Below, in pieces: positions 1-11,122 of a DNA stretch of 64,000 bases (the stretch's first letter is position 1; each line of letters starts with the position of its first letter). Below the pieces are notes generated by a model. The model was not told the origin of the DNA and ran no database searches. It worked only from the letters and a program-made list of their open reading frames with translations. A program made the translations under genes and the position numbers. The stretch covers positions 806,001 to 870,000 of the forward strand of contig OX596335.1 in assembly GCA_951394405.1 (NCBI GenBank), written 5' to 3'. Source of the DNA: Coprinellus micaceus. Lineage: Eukaryota; Basidiomycota; Agaricomycetes; Agaricales; Psathyrellaceae.

Positions 1-1473
1 CCTCATGGGCGCCAAGCGCTGGAGGTGCCTCGCGTTATCAAAGCGCTGTGGAGCAGCCTCGAAGGTTCTCGGAATCTCGAACTGATCTCGAAGGCACCTA
101 GCCGAAAGCTCAGTATTCCTTCGGGGGGGATGGGACACTCACTGACGGGGAAAAGCTGCTGGGCTGCCAGTGGCGGGCCGACTTGTGGGTCCTTGTTGGC
201 TCACGACCAGGCATAGTACCATTCAGAACGCTATTGTCCTGTTCATTTCGCTGAAGCCATTATTCGGCTTGAGCCGCGCTGCGGTTAAGGGGGGCGGAAG
301 CGGGTCCGCCAAGATTTGGCCCAGCGGCGGTTATGCAAGTTCTTTATGTGGTCGAGGATACTCCAAGAAAATGCTATTGGGGGCCACGCTTCCGAGCTAG
401 GCGAATGACTATATGGTATTGAAATGCCCTGTCGGAAGGCCCTGGTACACATCCCGAAGAAGAGACGACCCAGACTGCAAATCATGAGCTCATCCTCGAT
501 GGCCGTGAAGATTGTGGTCACCCTAGCCCGCCCATGCCGCTAGCGAAGGCTAGCTACGTTTCCAGCAGAAAGACGATCCTATCTTTCTGAAGGGACTCTG
601 GCCGATCCTACGGGTGCGTCAGTCGACGGATTGGAGGTTTGAAGCTTTGGGATGGTGACCGCTGGTCCGTCGGGCTCGCTGGGAAGGGTATTCCATCCCT
701 GTCGTAAACTCTCCATTCTCTTGTGATAACCCAGATAATCTGTAGGGAGCCTCCGCACTCGCTGAGAGCTTGGTAGGCTTCCAAGGACGCCGAGACACTT
801 GACGCGGGATTCTATCAACTTCGCTGATTCATCCCTGACTGAGGCGTGGAAGGCTAGCTTGCCTCCGATGGAAAGGGTTGCAGCCCTCCTCAAATATGGT
901 TCCAATGACGAGTGTGAGGGGGCAGATGCGATCGCTGAAGATCTGTTGACGAGGATCCTCCAGTCGGTGATAATCATGAACCCCTCGTTGCGAAGGGGTC
1001 CGCCTGTTCCGTTTCCGGGTTGCGTGTTGCAGAAAGCAAGCATACAGAGTCGTGGCCCCACCACGTAGAGCAGACTTGGATACTTGAGACAGATCTATGC
1101 AACGGATAAGCGAGGCCCATACTCCTGAATGCTCTAAGCATTTTCGTCTTGAGTTGTGGATGGCGAACCAGGCTTTGGCCCAAGTTCGCCGTACATGAGA
1201 CACCTCTGGAGCTGGTTTATCTGGCTTAGGGCGACATGGAGGACCACAAGCGAGCCCAAAGGATGGGATGTGGGTGGTCGAAGCAAAGAAAGCTTCGCTG
1301 TCCCCAGCACCCGTCTAGCTCAGCCTCACCAACTGTCACGCTCACGTGTGCTTCCGTCACGTCACGCATGGGCGCTTAAGCTCCCCCTGGCTATCCCACA
1401 GGCAACCATTACGGGTCTCAATTTGACTTGTCTGCATATCATGCCCAGATATCAGCTAGTAGTGAAGTATGTA
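1..1473. other. no supported gene
   Basis: Several open frames occur on both strands (for example 579-1064 minus and 799-1068 plus), but they overlap each other, have no recognisable domain and show no consistent chain of introns. The segment lies downstream of the 3' end of the Rgp1 gene. It could hold the decayed end of a gene lying to the left, but nothing supports a specific call. Confidence 0.5.
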
Positions 1474-4400
1474 TTACACTTCAAATACAACATCCATGGT
1501 CTTAAACGCCGTATTCCCCGGCCACACCCTAACCGGAATCTCACACTCCACCATCTCAAGCTTCGCATTCTTCCATCCCTCCTCGCCGCCGCCAAAATCA
1601 ACCCCTCTTCCCACACCACCCGCAAGGTCAGGCTTGATTCCATCATACCCTTCGTCCAGGCTATCCTCATCCTCCTCTTGGTCGTGATCCTCAAGGAGCG
1701 CCGAGCTGATCGACCCGCCGAATAACCTGGAACCCCCACCATCAGACGAATCTTCACGACCTTCATCGCCAATCTCGTCACCGTCATGGTACTCCCGTTC
1801 CATACTCGGCGAGAGGTATGACGCAAAGAAGGCAGTCCATGACGTGCTCTTCGCCGAGCTTGCAGGCGGGCTCGTCATACCATCAACACTGCTTCGCTGA
1901 CTACCACTCACACTTCCGCCCCCAAGGCGTGGTGAAGCCGGTTTTGGCTTCTTCTTAGGGTTGGGTTTCTCCAACGGGCACGCGATGGGCAGCGCTCTCC
2001 ACCCGCTCCCCCATTCGCCTCTGGGGCCATCTCGTACAAGACCCTTAAACTGTACCCCTTCGGTGCCGGTGTTGGCGTCTTCTCCTGAAACTGCCACGAG
2101 CAGGCAGAGTCGGACTTTCCATTCGAGGCCCCCGAACAATGTCGTTCCCCCAGGCGCTAAACGATAGACAGTCAGTTCAACACCAAGCGAAAAGGCGACG
2201 GAAGACCCACTGTTTGGCCCTCGCTTGGGTGTACCAACGCAAGTCTGGAAAGCCGGGCTCGCGTCACTTGGTATATCCAGGGAGAACGTCGTCCGCAGAG
2301 TATTCAACAGGTGTGAAGAGAAGTGCTCTGTGTATGTCCTCTTGAGATACCGGTTCGCTGAGGGTGGGAAGAGGGATGACGGAAGTGACTCGTGCGCTTC
2401 CAGAAAGGCTGCGAGTTGGACCACCCTAGCTCTCCCTTTCCGCTCGTTGATCTCGACGACCCCGCTGATCGTCTCTCCTAGACGATATGAGGACTTGGGG
2501 AAAGTCAATATAGCGACTTTGACGCCGTCTTTCGTCACGTCGTAGGAAGCTGGGAGAGGATGATAAGGTTACTGTGGCCCGGAATTTGGTCATCGCGTAC
2601 CTTTCTTCTGTGTCCTGGTCAGGATCTCGACGGCTTCTCGACACCCGCTACCGAGGGTTCCCTCTTCATCCCCTTCTTCGTGTGTCCTAACAACACTGCT
2701 ATCCCTACTACTCCCAACGGCAAACTCATGCGACTGCCTCCCTCGGCGACTGTCAAAACTGAGGTCAAGCATTGCCGGTTTTCGAGGGGTTGGACGGGTC
2801 GTGGGCTTCGTGAGATCTTGCAATGCTTCTGGAGGGGACGAAGGCGGAGGGGCGGAGGATTGAGACGAGGGAGGTGGGGGCGATGATGATGCGGATCGGG
2901 AGGGATGTGGTGATAGAGACATATCTGAGGGTGTATTCGACGAAGTGGGGGTGGTTGGGTCAAGAGGAGGTGAATCCGGTACTGGAATGTCTTCCTCAGA
3001 CGTGGGTGTCTCTCTTCTAGGGGGCGATGGCGTTGTAGGCGACTCCGTCTGGTCTTCATCCTCCCTTGGCTCAAGTTTATTTTGACCAGCATTAGCGCTG
3101 CCGCCTTTGTCTGATTGAGGCTCTGGATGAGGAAGGACATCGAGTAACCTCGCCGTGTACCTCAAGAACTCCTCCAACCCTTCCTTGCCTTTCGCCTTCC
3201 CCTTGGAAGTCGAACGCGGCCGTACTGACGTTGGGAGCCGGCTGAGATCGTTCTCGGTGACCTTCGCCTGAGAACTCGCCATGGCCAGATCCATTCGCTT
3301 GTCAACAGGCCAGAGGAGGTTGTACGGTTTTGGTGGATGGTCGACTATAATTCGAAAACGGTGTCAACTCTCTCTCTCCAAGCCTCAGGAACAGGAGGTA
3401 GAGAATCGGGAAACTCACCGACGACATTGTTATACATCCGTACGGGTACTTTCATCAGCTTGCTCACGTTCGCTCCTCCGTGTTCAGCTGGTGATAACGG
3501 CCCATCATATGTCAGGGTGTCTGACTGTCCCGCCCGACACAGACCAACCACCAGCTCGTATGAGAAATGGATTGCCTTGCCGCGGAAGGTTGGAGGGAGG
3601 TTGTCTGGGAGGTTCACAGTGTATGTGTCTAATTGTGACCAAATACTTGGGTCAGAAGAGGATCATGCTTCAAATGGCGCACACTTACAGCTCCTTGATT
3701 CTCCAGGCCCGAGGATTAAGTCGACGGCCAACATCGCCGGCTGCACTTCAAACGTTGGCAGCGGAGCCGTCGCATCCGAATGTGACGCATCTGTAGCTGA
3801 CCTCCCTCCAACACCTGCGCTTCCGGGAACCTGCTCACCCCCGCCGAGTATCCAGCCTGCCACACTATTCCGCCTACTGTGGGTCGTCGTCGTCGTCGTT
3901 TGCGAAGCACTGCTCCCTCGCCTTGACCGACTATGCGTTACAATTGTGTTCTGGTTAACAGTTGGGAGTCCAAGGCCTAACCCAAGCCCCGAAGTCGCCG
4001 GGGGTGTCCCAGGGCGCCCTGGTTCGTCTTCATGCACCGGCCATCCAGACGCATTGAGGAGACTCGAGTTCGAAGATGATCTCCATCGCCCAGAGCTTGG
4101 GATGCCTGATGGTGGTTGTGGTTGTGGAGATTCCAAGCTTTCTGAGCTGCTGGAGAATAATGCAGATGGACTTAACATAGAGAATAAGGCGCCCGTGAGT
4201 GAGCTCGACCTGCCATGGCCCTTCATGCTCATCCCCATCTGCCTTCCCGCCACACTTGTAGGAGAGGTGATGTTTCCTTCTTGAGAGGGCGTTCGGCTGA
4301 GTAACGACGAGTTGATATCCATGCTACCCCCACCAACGACGTTCTTCTTCCTCAGGCTAGCCCGAACATGCTTGAGGTTGTGAACGTGTTCTTGTGAGAG

Positions 4401-5439
4401 AGCTACATGGGCACCAGTGCCTGGAATAGAAGGGGTGATGACAACCGAGCCGGTGAGCTGAGCGTAAGAGTACAGTATAACCTCAGAGTTAGGCTGGAGG
4501 ATTTGTGGGAAGGAACCAGAAGATGAGGCTGAGTGGGGAAGCTGGAGGCCCTGGCGGTATGGGTGATTGCTTGAGGGGTGGCCAAGTCCGAGACGAGACC
4601 GGGGATGGGAGGACAATGCGGAAGCCGAGAAAGGGTGGTGCCCGTAGATAGAGTGACTAAACCGCGACGGCGAAGCAGGCTCGATTGTTGGTGAGCCTAG
4701 GATTGGCGTGGTTGGATACGAAGGGTTTCGGGCACCTTCTGCAATAGGGTCCAGTGAGAAACTCGACGTGGAAGAATTCGGGGTCATAAGTGGAGGGTAT
4801 ATAGAGGGTGTCTCTGGTAAATCGACGACGGATTCCTTCCTGGCATGAGGGTGGTTTCGCGATAGGGGTAAAGTGTCGGTACGGGGTAATGGTGAGGGGA
4901 CCAAGGGTGATCGGTGGACTGTTTGAAGGTCAGAGACCAGTAACCCAGACAATACAACACGCACATGTTGCTGAATCTTGAAAACCCCGTTGGTGGGGCC
5001 CAGCAGAAGCCGAGGGCGTGCGAGAGAGCTCGGCGTCTACGTCCGCTGGCGAAATTGACACGGAGAGCGACTTTCCCTGCAACTTCTTCCTCCTCTGTTC
5101 CAGGGCCAACTCGTCCGTGCTCTTCCCCACTAACCCTTTGCGCGCAGGTGCATCGTTGTTGCTCTTAGCACGCACTACGAGAGGTGCCTGAACGGGGGTT
5201 AACCTAGGCGTTCCTGGCGATGTTGGCGGCCGCGAAAGTGGTGCAGAACTAATGGAGTGCGCCCCCCGCTTGTGCCCATAGTACGACGGTGTTTTTGAGG
5301 GTCCTGCCTCGGCGTTACGTGTGTTCGTGAATGTGATCGTTACAGAGAATGGTTCCCCGGCGAAATAGGCGGATTGGGAAGGGGTAATCGCGACTCGGAT
5401 GCCTGCATCGGGGTCGGAGGAAGGAATGACGTTCGACAT
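1474..5439 (-). CDS. rgp1: Rgp1-like arrestin-fold subunit of the Ric1-Rgp1 Ypt6/Rab6 GEF
   Basis: Five exons give about 1,244 residues: 5439-4965, 4918-3689, 3628-3419, 3344-2601 and 2549-1474. The introns are 46, 60, 74 and 51 nt and all keep phase. The N-terminal block (start MSNVIPSSD, then IRVAITPSQSAYFAGEPFSV) is the family's first beta-sandwich. A long Ser/Pro-rich middle follows. The conserved Rgp1 core then reads across spliced junctions, with FRGKAIHFSYELVVGL, RMYNNV, PYNLLWPVDKRMD and YDVTKDGVKVAILTF. The protein ends with the family motif VRVWPGNTAFK. In yeast, Rgp1 with Ric1 activates the Golgi GTPase Ypt6 and controls endosome-to-Golgi retrieval. It is longer than yeast Rgp1 because of low-complexity insertions. 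The start was chosen because it opens the conserved domain; an upstream in-frame Met at 5508 is less likely. Confidence 0.88.
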
Positions 5440-5664
5440 TGTATACAATTGGCTCGCCGACGTTCGTATACTTGAGGCTGAAGCTCTCCCAGGCCGCCAG
5501 TACTCCAAGTGGGACCAGAGCGTCGATTGTCACGAAGAATGAGGGTAAGAAACAAGGAGTGTTGAGGTGTCGTGTCCATCATACATACTCGCTCGATTGG
5601 GAAATATAGCCCTGTCACACAGTACACCGAGCACACGTTTTGTGAGGCTCTCCCTTCAACCACC

Positions 5665-6989
5665 ATGTCAACCTCCGCTGGACTGGGTTTTCAAAAATCT
5701 CGCAAAGGGCCACGGATTCTCCTTATTTTGACGGTCATACTGCTCTCTACTTTCTACCTGCCTCTTTATCTTCCTGTTCTCGACACGAACCTTGTCTTTT
5801 CATGGACGGCCCCGTTGGTGAGCCCGACAATCCCGGGCCCAAGATTTGGGACAGGTCTCGCGGTATTTGACGCCATTTATGTGGTGTCTCTCCCCTCAAG
5901 GACGGACCGGCGCGACGAGATGGACTCTCTGGCTGGGAAACTCGACCTGCATTGGACCTACGTGGACGCCGTATCCGCCCGCGATTCGACAGTGGAAGCG
6001 ACACTGAGATGGGTCAAGGAGGCTCGAGCAAGTCGAGGGGCTTTCAAAATGCACGGGGGTAATAATTCGACCCAAGGCGTGAAGTTCTCTTGGCCGACAA
6101 CTATCGATTCTCTGGCTCTCTCCCATGAAACGCTGGACGCCTGGGACACGATCCAAGTTCCCAGCGAAGAAGATGTCGACAGCGCTTTGATTCCTGTGGC
6201 GACGGACGACAACGAGATTTCTCCCGACGTTGCTGGCCTCCCTGGGTGGATGATCCTGACTCCAAGCCGCGTTGCATGCTGGCAATCCCATCTCAACTTG
6301 GTTCAGCGGATTGCGAACGACATGGAATCGAAAGCTAGCCTGATACTGGAGGACGACGTGGATATGGAACGAGATATAGACTCCCAGCTTACTCACCTCT
6401 GGAAATACCTGCCTGTGGATTGGGATATCGTCTTTCTCGGTATGAGCACAGCCCATACGACTCCACGGTTTCCTCACCTCACACAGGTCACTGTTGGTCC
6501 AACGAATCCACGTATCCAGCCCTGTCAGCGCCATCACAAGCACACATCCACTCTCATGCACTTCTTGACCCTAGCTCTCCACTCCTCAACTCTACGAGGG
6601 AATCTTTCAACACTTCGCATCGTCTCCACCAATCTCTCTCACCAAAATGCACCCACGCCTACGCTCTCTCTCACATGGGAGCTCGAAGACTCTTGCTTCA
6701 CCTCCAGTATCCACCTTTTGCCTTCTCTCGTGCTATTGATCAGGCTTTGGCGTGGCTTATACAAAGCGGGAGGCTCAAAAGCTTCTCTATCGTCCCAAGC
6801 CTTATCGTCCAGAGGAAGATCTCAAAGAGCGACATCGACTCCGCCGCGGATATTGCCGCCTCCGTGGGCTTCGAGGATAGTGCGGATCCAGCTGTGGCAA
6901 AGGTAAGGGAGTTTGGGGGTTGGAGGGAGGTTTTGGTGAATGGCGTCTTCGGCGGTGGTATGGGCGTTCCTGACGCCAAAGCTGGCTAG
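5665..6989 (+). CDS. glycosyltransferase family 25 type II membrane protein
   Basis: Two exons (5665-6439 and 6487-6989, 47-nt intron GTATGAG...ACACAG) give 425 residues. A short cytosolic tail is followed by one membrane anchor at about residues 17-38, as in Golgi/ER type II transferases. The GT25 signature begins near residue 68 (AIYVVSLPSRTDRRDEM). A second block, SRVACWQSHLNLV, follows, and then the acidic metal-binding motif LILEDDVDME near residue 225. The intron restores the frame across the conserved DIVFLG-HCW stretch. GT25 enzymes transfer hexoses, classically galactose, to glycans or hydroxylysine; the acceptor here is unknown. The start ATG sits in a good CACCATG context. It is divergent from rgp1, with about 225 bp between the two starts. 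Confidence 0.85.
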
Positions 6990-7228
6990 ACCACGTAGCA
7001 AATACCCTAGCTATACCATTTGTTACGTTGTGGGCGCAGGACCGGCGCAATCATGTTTGCCAGCAACTGATGGCTGCCAATAAAGATCCCGAAACAAGCG
7101 CCCAATTCCCGAAGCACGATGTGATTGGCGCTGACCGGTCTGCGGTTGCGATGTTGACAGATTCTAGCACAGCCTTTGACGCAATCTGTATAAAAGCCAT
7201 TGGTAAAAGCCAAGTATTTACGCCCAAA

Positions 7229-8039
7229 ATGTCGTCCATCAATCCTCATTCCGCGAAACAAACCGTGCAGGCAGCCGCGCGGGTCGTTCAAAGCAAGATC
7301 AACGTACCGAAAGTGCATTCAGCACGGGCGATTCCAATCGGATCGAAGGCACCTGGTGCCCTTGCCTCGAGTACCCCACGCACCTGGTCAATGAACCGCA
7401 ACAAAGGCGTCACCACATCAGCTGCAACCCCCACAGGCCCGACCTCATCCAACTCCTCCTCCACCACCACCAGTGCACTCGCTCAGGCGACGGAACCGGG
7501 AGAGCCAGTGGCCGCTTGCGTTCATTTATGGGCCGGTTGAGGCAGACCGCGAGTATTTCAAAACCCACTACGCTGCACGCATCGTCGCTGCAGACGCAGT
7601 CAGAAGGACGAAATCCTAAGATCAGGCGATCCCCGATGTTGAAGGTGCTTAAGAGAGGAAAGGTCGTCGTCTTTGTAGCACCCCCGACCGGCACCGAGGA
7701 TTCCAACGCAGATCATCGGCGTGACCCGAACCTGCATTGGACACAGAGGGACGAAGCGATGGCGAGAGCTAACCATTAAGATATTCTTCGGTATAGGACG
7801 GACGATGAGTCCAGAGCTCTCTATGGAGCGAAGTACAGGAAGAGGGTAAGTGGGACAGAGAAGAACGAGTTGAGGAGGAAGCATGGCTGATGGTAGCGGT
7901 GGAGGTCCAAGGGTCGGAGGGAGATGGTGGCCCCAGGTTAAAAGAGCTCATGTTTACCATCCGCCATGGTGGGCCACAAGTCGATGTCCACTCTTCCCTC
8001 TCTCCTTACGCGGCACATATCTCTTGGAGTCAGAAGTAG
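7229..8039 (+). other. possible unrecognised multi-exon gene
   Basis: An ATG at 7229 opens a frame running to 7540. Other frames then contain protein-like stretches: WPLAFIYGPVEADREYFK near 7508-7560, and a final stretch with LKELMFTIRHGGPQVDVH ending at a stop near 8039. These could be exons of one plus-strand gene, but no set of introns joining them in phase was found. No family was recognised. The alternative is a decayed gene or chance open frames. Confidence 0.22.
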
Positions 8040-8206
8040 CAGCCGGAGACGACCAGACGGCATGGTCAATTAACTGGACACTTAATATTTATCTTTGCGC
8101 GGTCTGTTTCTAACTACACATTGGGACGGGTTAATAAATGGCTCGTAGACTAGTTACGACTTCCTTATGCAGGGTCATTTTAAAACCCGCCTCTCCCTTC
8201 AAGCAC

Positions 8207-8230
8207 GGTGAAGGTGAAGGTGAAGGTGAA
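8207..8230 (+). repeat. (GGTGAA)4 microsatellite
   Basis: Four perfect tandem GGTGAA units, followed by a degenerate fifth (GGTTGA). The repeat lies in the noncoding stretch before the HNH gene, about 180 bp upstream of its start. Confidence 0.9.
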
Positions 8231-8412
8231 GGTTGATTGGCTGACTACGCTAATTACATAACTCAGGTCGATACGCGTGGTAACTACCTCGTCAGCTCTT
8301 CATAAGTAGGAAGCGACGACGCAGGCGGGTTCGACGGCCTCCACATAGGGGCTGCAGTATGCTCCAAGTGACAATGAGCGTGACCTGTCACTCTGGCTCA
8401 ACCCCTCTCCTC

Positions 8413-9704
8413 ATGACCACCATCCCCGCCGTTGAAACCAACCGGCCCCTTCCTCCAAACCCCTTCGACAAGGATCTACACTCGCTGTTCCATGCTGCCT
8501 ACGATCAGTGCTTGAAACGCGAGGAAGCCGCTCAGCTCTCGAAACAGGAAGCGACGACTAAAAGCAAGGAAGAGGAATATGCGAAGGAGGTTGTATATGG
8601 GCGATGTCTTGGGTACCTCCTCACCGAAACGCCCCATACTGACGCCAAGCACATCGCCGCCGACGAGATCATTGGGTGCGATGGGTGCAGAGAAAATATG
8701 AATCAGCCGGCTGAAACCTGTATAAACCATATCATCCGCCTTTGTCAGCGATTCGCTTTTACCCAGCTCATCCCGATTAACGTGTCGGACAGTCCGACAG
8801 AGCAAGGGGGGTGACACCACCTCCCTCGGAACACCCGAGTCGTTCGTTATTCGACCAAAATAGGGATTTATTCTCTGGCCCGATAGAGCCGGCGCCTAAA
8901 GATCATAGAGCTGCGAAACGCGCTGTGAGTCCGTCCCTTCGCCCCCACCCTGACGTCGTTAAGCATTTCGGAAGGCTCTAAAGCGCGATGTGTATCGCTG
9001 CATGGCCACTGGGCGCATTGATAGCACAGCTGACCATGTACCCGTGGCCAGAGAAGCCATGAACAATGGCGCCATGGCCGCTGCGACAAATTTCTGCCAC
9101 ATTTTCCCTCCGTCCACCAATCAAGGCCTTGAGAACCTATCCAAGGTCAGTTAAGCATTTATGCACCCGCAACCACGTCTTATTTGTATCAGAAATCCTA
9201 CACCGAGAATGTGTGGAAGTATGTCTCTGCGTTCGGTGGCATCAACGACCTTGAAGAACTCAAGGGAGCCGACTTTCACAGACTGTCGAACGGGTTGACA
9301 CTGGCATCGGATGTGCATGCAGAGTTTGATGATTTGAGGCTGTGGTTTGAAGAAGTGGAGGTAAGTGCCACAACCTTCGAGTGCGGTCTATGAAGCGAGC
9401 TCTGACCATATGGCTGCACTGCAGGGCGAACCCGCGAACACATATATAATACGGACTATGATGCCCATCCTAGGTGATCACCACCAAGACCACATTCACC
9501 TCATCAGATCCTGAACTGGAGCTACCAGACCCGAGATATCTGAAGCTGCACGCCGCGATATGTAGGGTGGCGCATATGTCGGGTGTCGCCCAGTACATGG
9601 ATAAACATGACCGCGATCTCGAGGAGCTTTCGGTCCTGGCTCCCGATGGCTCCTCCGCCGAGCTTTTTACAGCTCACCTTCAACGATGTGTCCTAGCTTA
9701 TTAA
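8413..9704 (+). CDS. HNH nuclease domain-containing protein
   Basis: Five exons give about 340 residues: 8413-8743, 8803-8924, 8975-9145, 9193-9360 and 9474-9704. The HNH region reads LKRDVYRCMATGRID, then TNFCHIFPPSTNQGLENL, then VWKYVSAFGGI, and finally FHRLSNGLTLASDVHAEFD. These are the hallmarks of the large basidiomycete HNH_2-type family: CMxTG, the CHI/L His, and the final Asn/His pair. The family's usual lead-in TPPPSEHPSR is also present. It is probably a DNA-cleaving or DNA-binding protein of unknown role; family members are numerous and variable between strains. The first intron must end at the second AG of GACAGAG to keep phase, so that junction is less certain. ATG 8413 was preferred over the upstream in-frame Mets at 8359 and 8374. 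Confidence 0.78.
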
Positions 9705-10591
9705 TAGATTCAACGCATTCATCGAGAACGTAGGTACGATGTAACTATAAACCTTCCACGGCCATTCATTTCGTATCCGGTAATAAATTGCACAATTGAC
9801 GTGTGGCAGATTAGATCAGTATGGCTCAGACAACGATAAGATAAGCGCCGCATTAGGCGCTTGTACCTCAACAACAATGAGCGTCAAAACAGCCTACTTG
9901 TAGTAAGCGATTAAACAGCATCTTCAATCCTGTAAGTGGACTTAGCATGAAAGTAGGTCGCGCCTCATAGCACTTGTTTGTTCAGGCGCAACCACCCAGA
10001 TTTCTGATGCTCGTCGACGGCATCTCGAGAGGCCGTCGTTCCGGCAACACGAGTTCAAACTCAAGGGCCGTCCGACGACATACCGCCGCACCTTTCATGT
10101 CTCGCGCTTGAGTGGGAGTCCTGCCAGGACGGCGACGATTTTCTTCACGCCGTTATCCCCTTACTGGCCGTGCATCGTGATTCGAGTTTCCGCCCCTCTC
10201 CATACCACCCTCAACGACCTCAGACCCATCTATCTTTATTTCCGCTTGTCTTTTATTTTTATAGGACAGTATATACCTTACATCCGGACCCATCATCGCT
10301 AGGATCACCCAAATACGCAAAAGCTGGCTCCCGTGTCCCGCCACCACCTCACCCAGCTTCTAGGATATCTCCATCCGCGAACTGAAAGTACGACAGTGTC
10401 GCCGGGGTCTCGTCGTGCCCCTCCTCCATACCCTGTGGCAATTCCTGGAGGCGACTTATATACATAGTCGACGGGGCTCGTCGACCAGGCGCGCATATGC
10501 ACAAGCATTCGGCAGGTGATGATGGAGTTGGGCAGAATTGCAGTCTGTAGGGGGAGTGGTGAGTGCGAAGGGGGTTAGTACCGGAGGAGGA
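9705..10591. other. no supported gene
   Basis: Only short overlapping frames without recognisable motifs are seen between the HNH gene and the F-box remnant. Confidence 0.5.
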
Positions 10592-10792
10592 CTATTTTGA
10601 GCCGTGGGGCCTGGTTGCGACGTGGTGGGCCAATATGTGTGCCATGGTTTCGGTGGGGAGTTGGGAGGTTGGGGACGAGTCGTTCCGGCGACGCTTGAGG
10701 TTCACCAGTTCAAACTCAAGCCGGAAGATGTGAACATCGAGATCCCGCTGAGCCTTTGCGTATCCTATCATGGTGATGAGGTGGAGGTTCAA
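10592..10792 (-). pseudogene. F-box gene 5' remnant
   Basis: The frame contains the typical start of basidiomycete F-box proteins, LVNLKRRRNDSSPTSQLP followed by TETMAHILAHHV. It corresponds to the LRRARNSVASISRLPPEIL segment of the intact neighbour at 11123-12865. It stops after about 66 residues, and no LRR-like body follows at lower coordinates. It is therefore a truncated copy from local F-box duplication. Confidence 0.6.
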
Positions 10793-11122
10793 CGTTTGGT
10801 TCGTTTGGATGAGTGGCGGTTCGAGTTCACGATCAAAATTCTATCAGTATGTGCACGTGCGTGAGGTATGTGTCCTTGTGTGGGCACTACCAGCAAAACT
10901 CGTTCAACGCGGCGAACCAGATCCCAGAATCTATGAAAGATTTACGCGGTGAAACGGAGTGTAAACAAACCAAAATATGTACCGCGTAGCTCGATGTCAT
11001 CGCCGAGAAATCTACATAGCTCCGGTATTCTGTTCATCTGCGGCTCTTCCAACTTCAATATTGGCAGGCTCCCCGACCCTGTACCGCCGATCAAGCCTCC
11101 TTCCCGTACCTCATTCACCCTC

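Noticed and set aside
579..1203. Protein-coding genes on both strands near the left edge
   Set aside because: Overlapping frames on both strands, no recognisable domains and no consistent splice sites.
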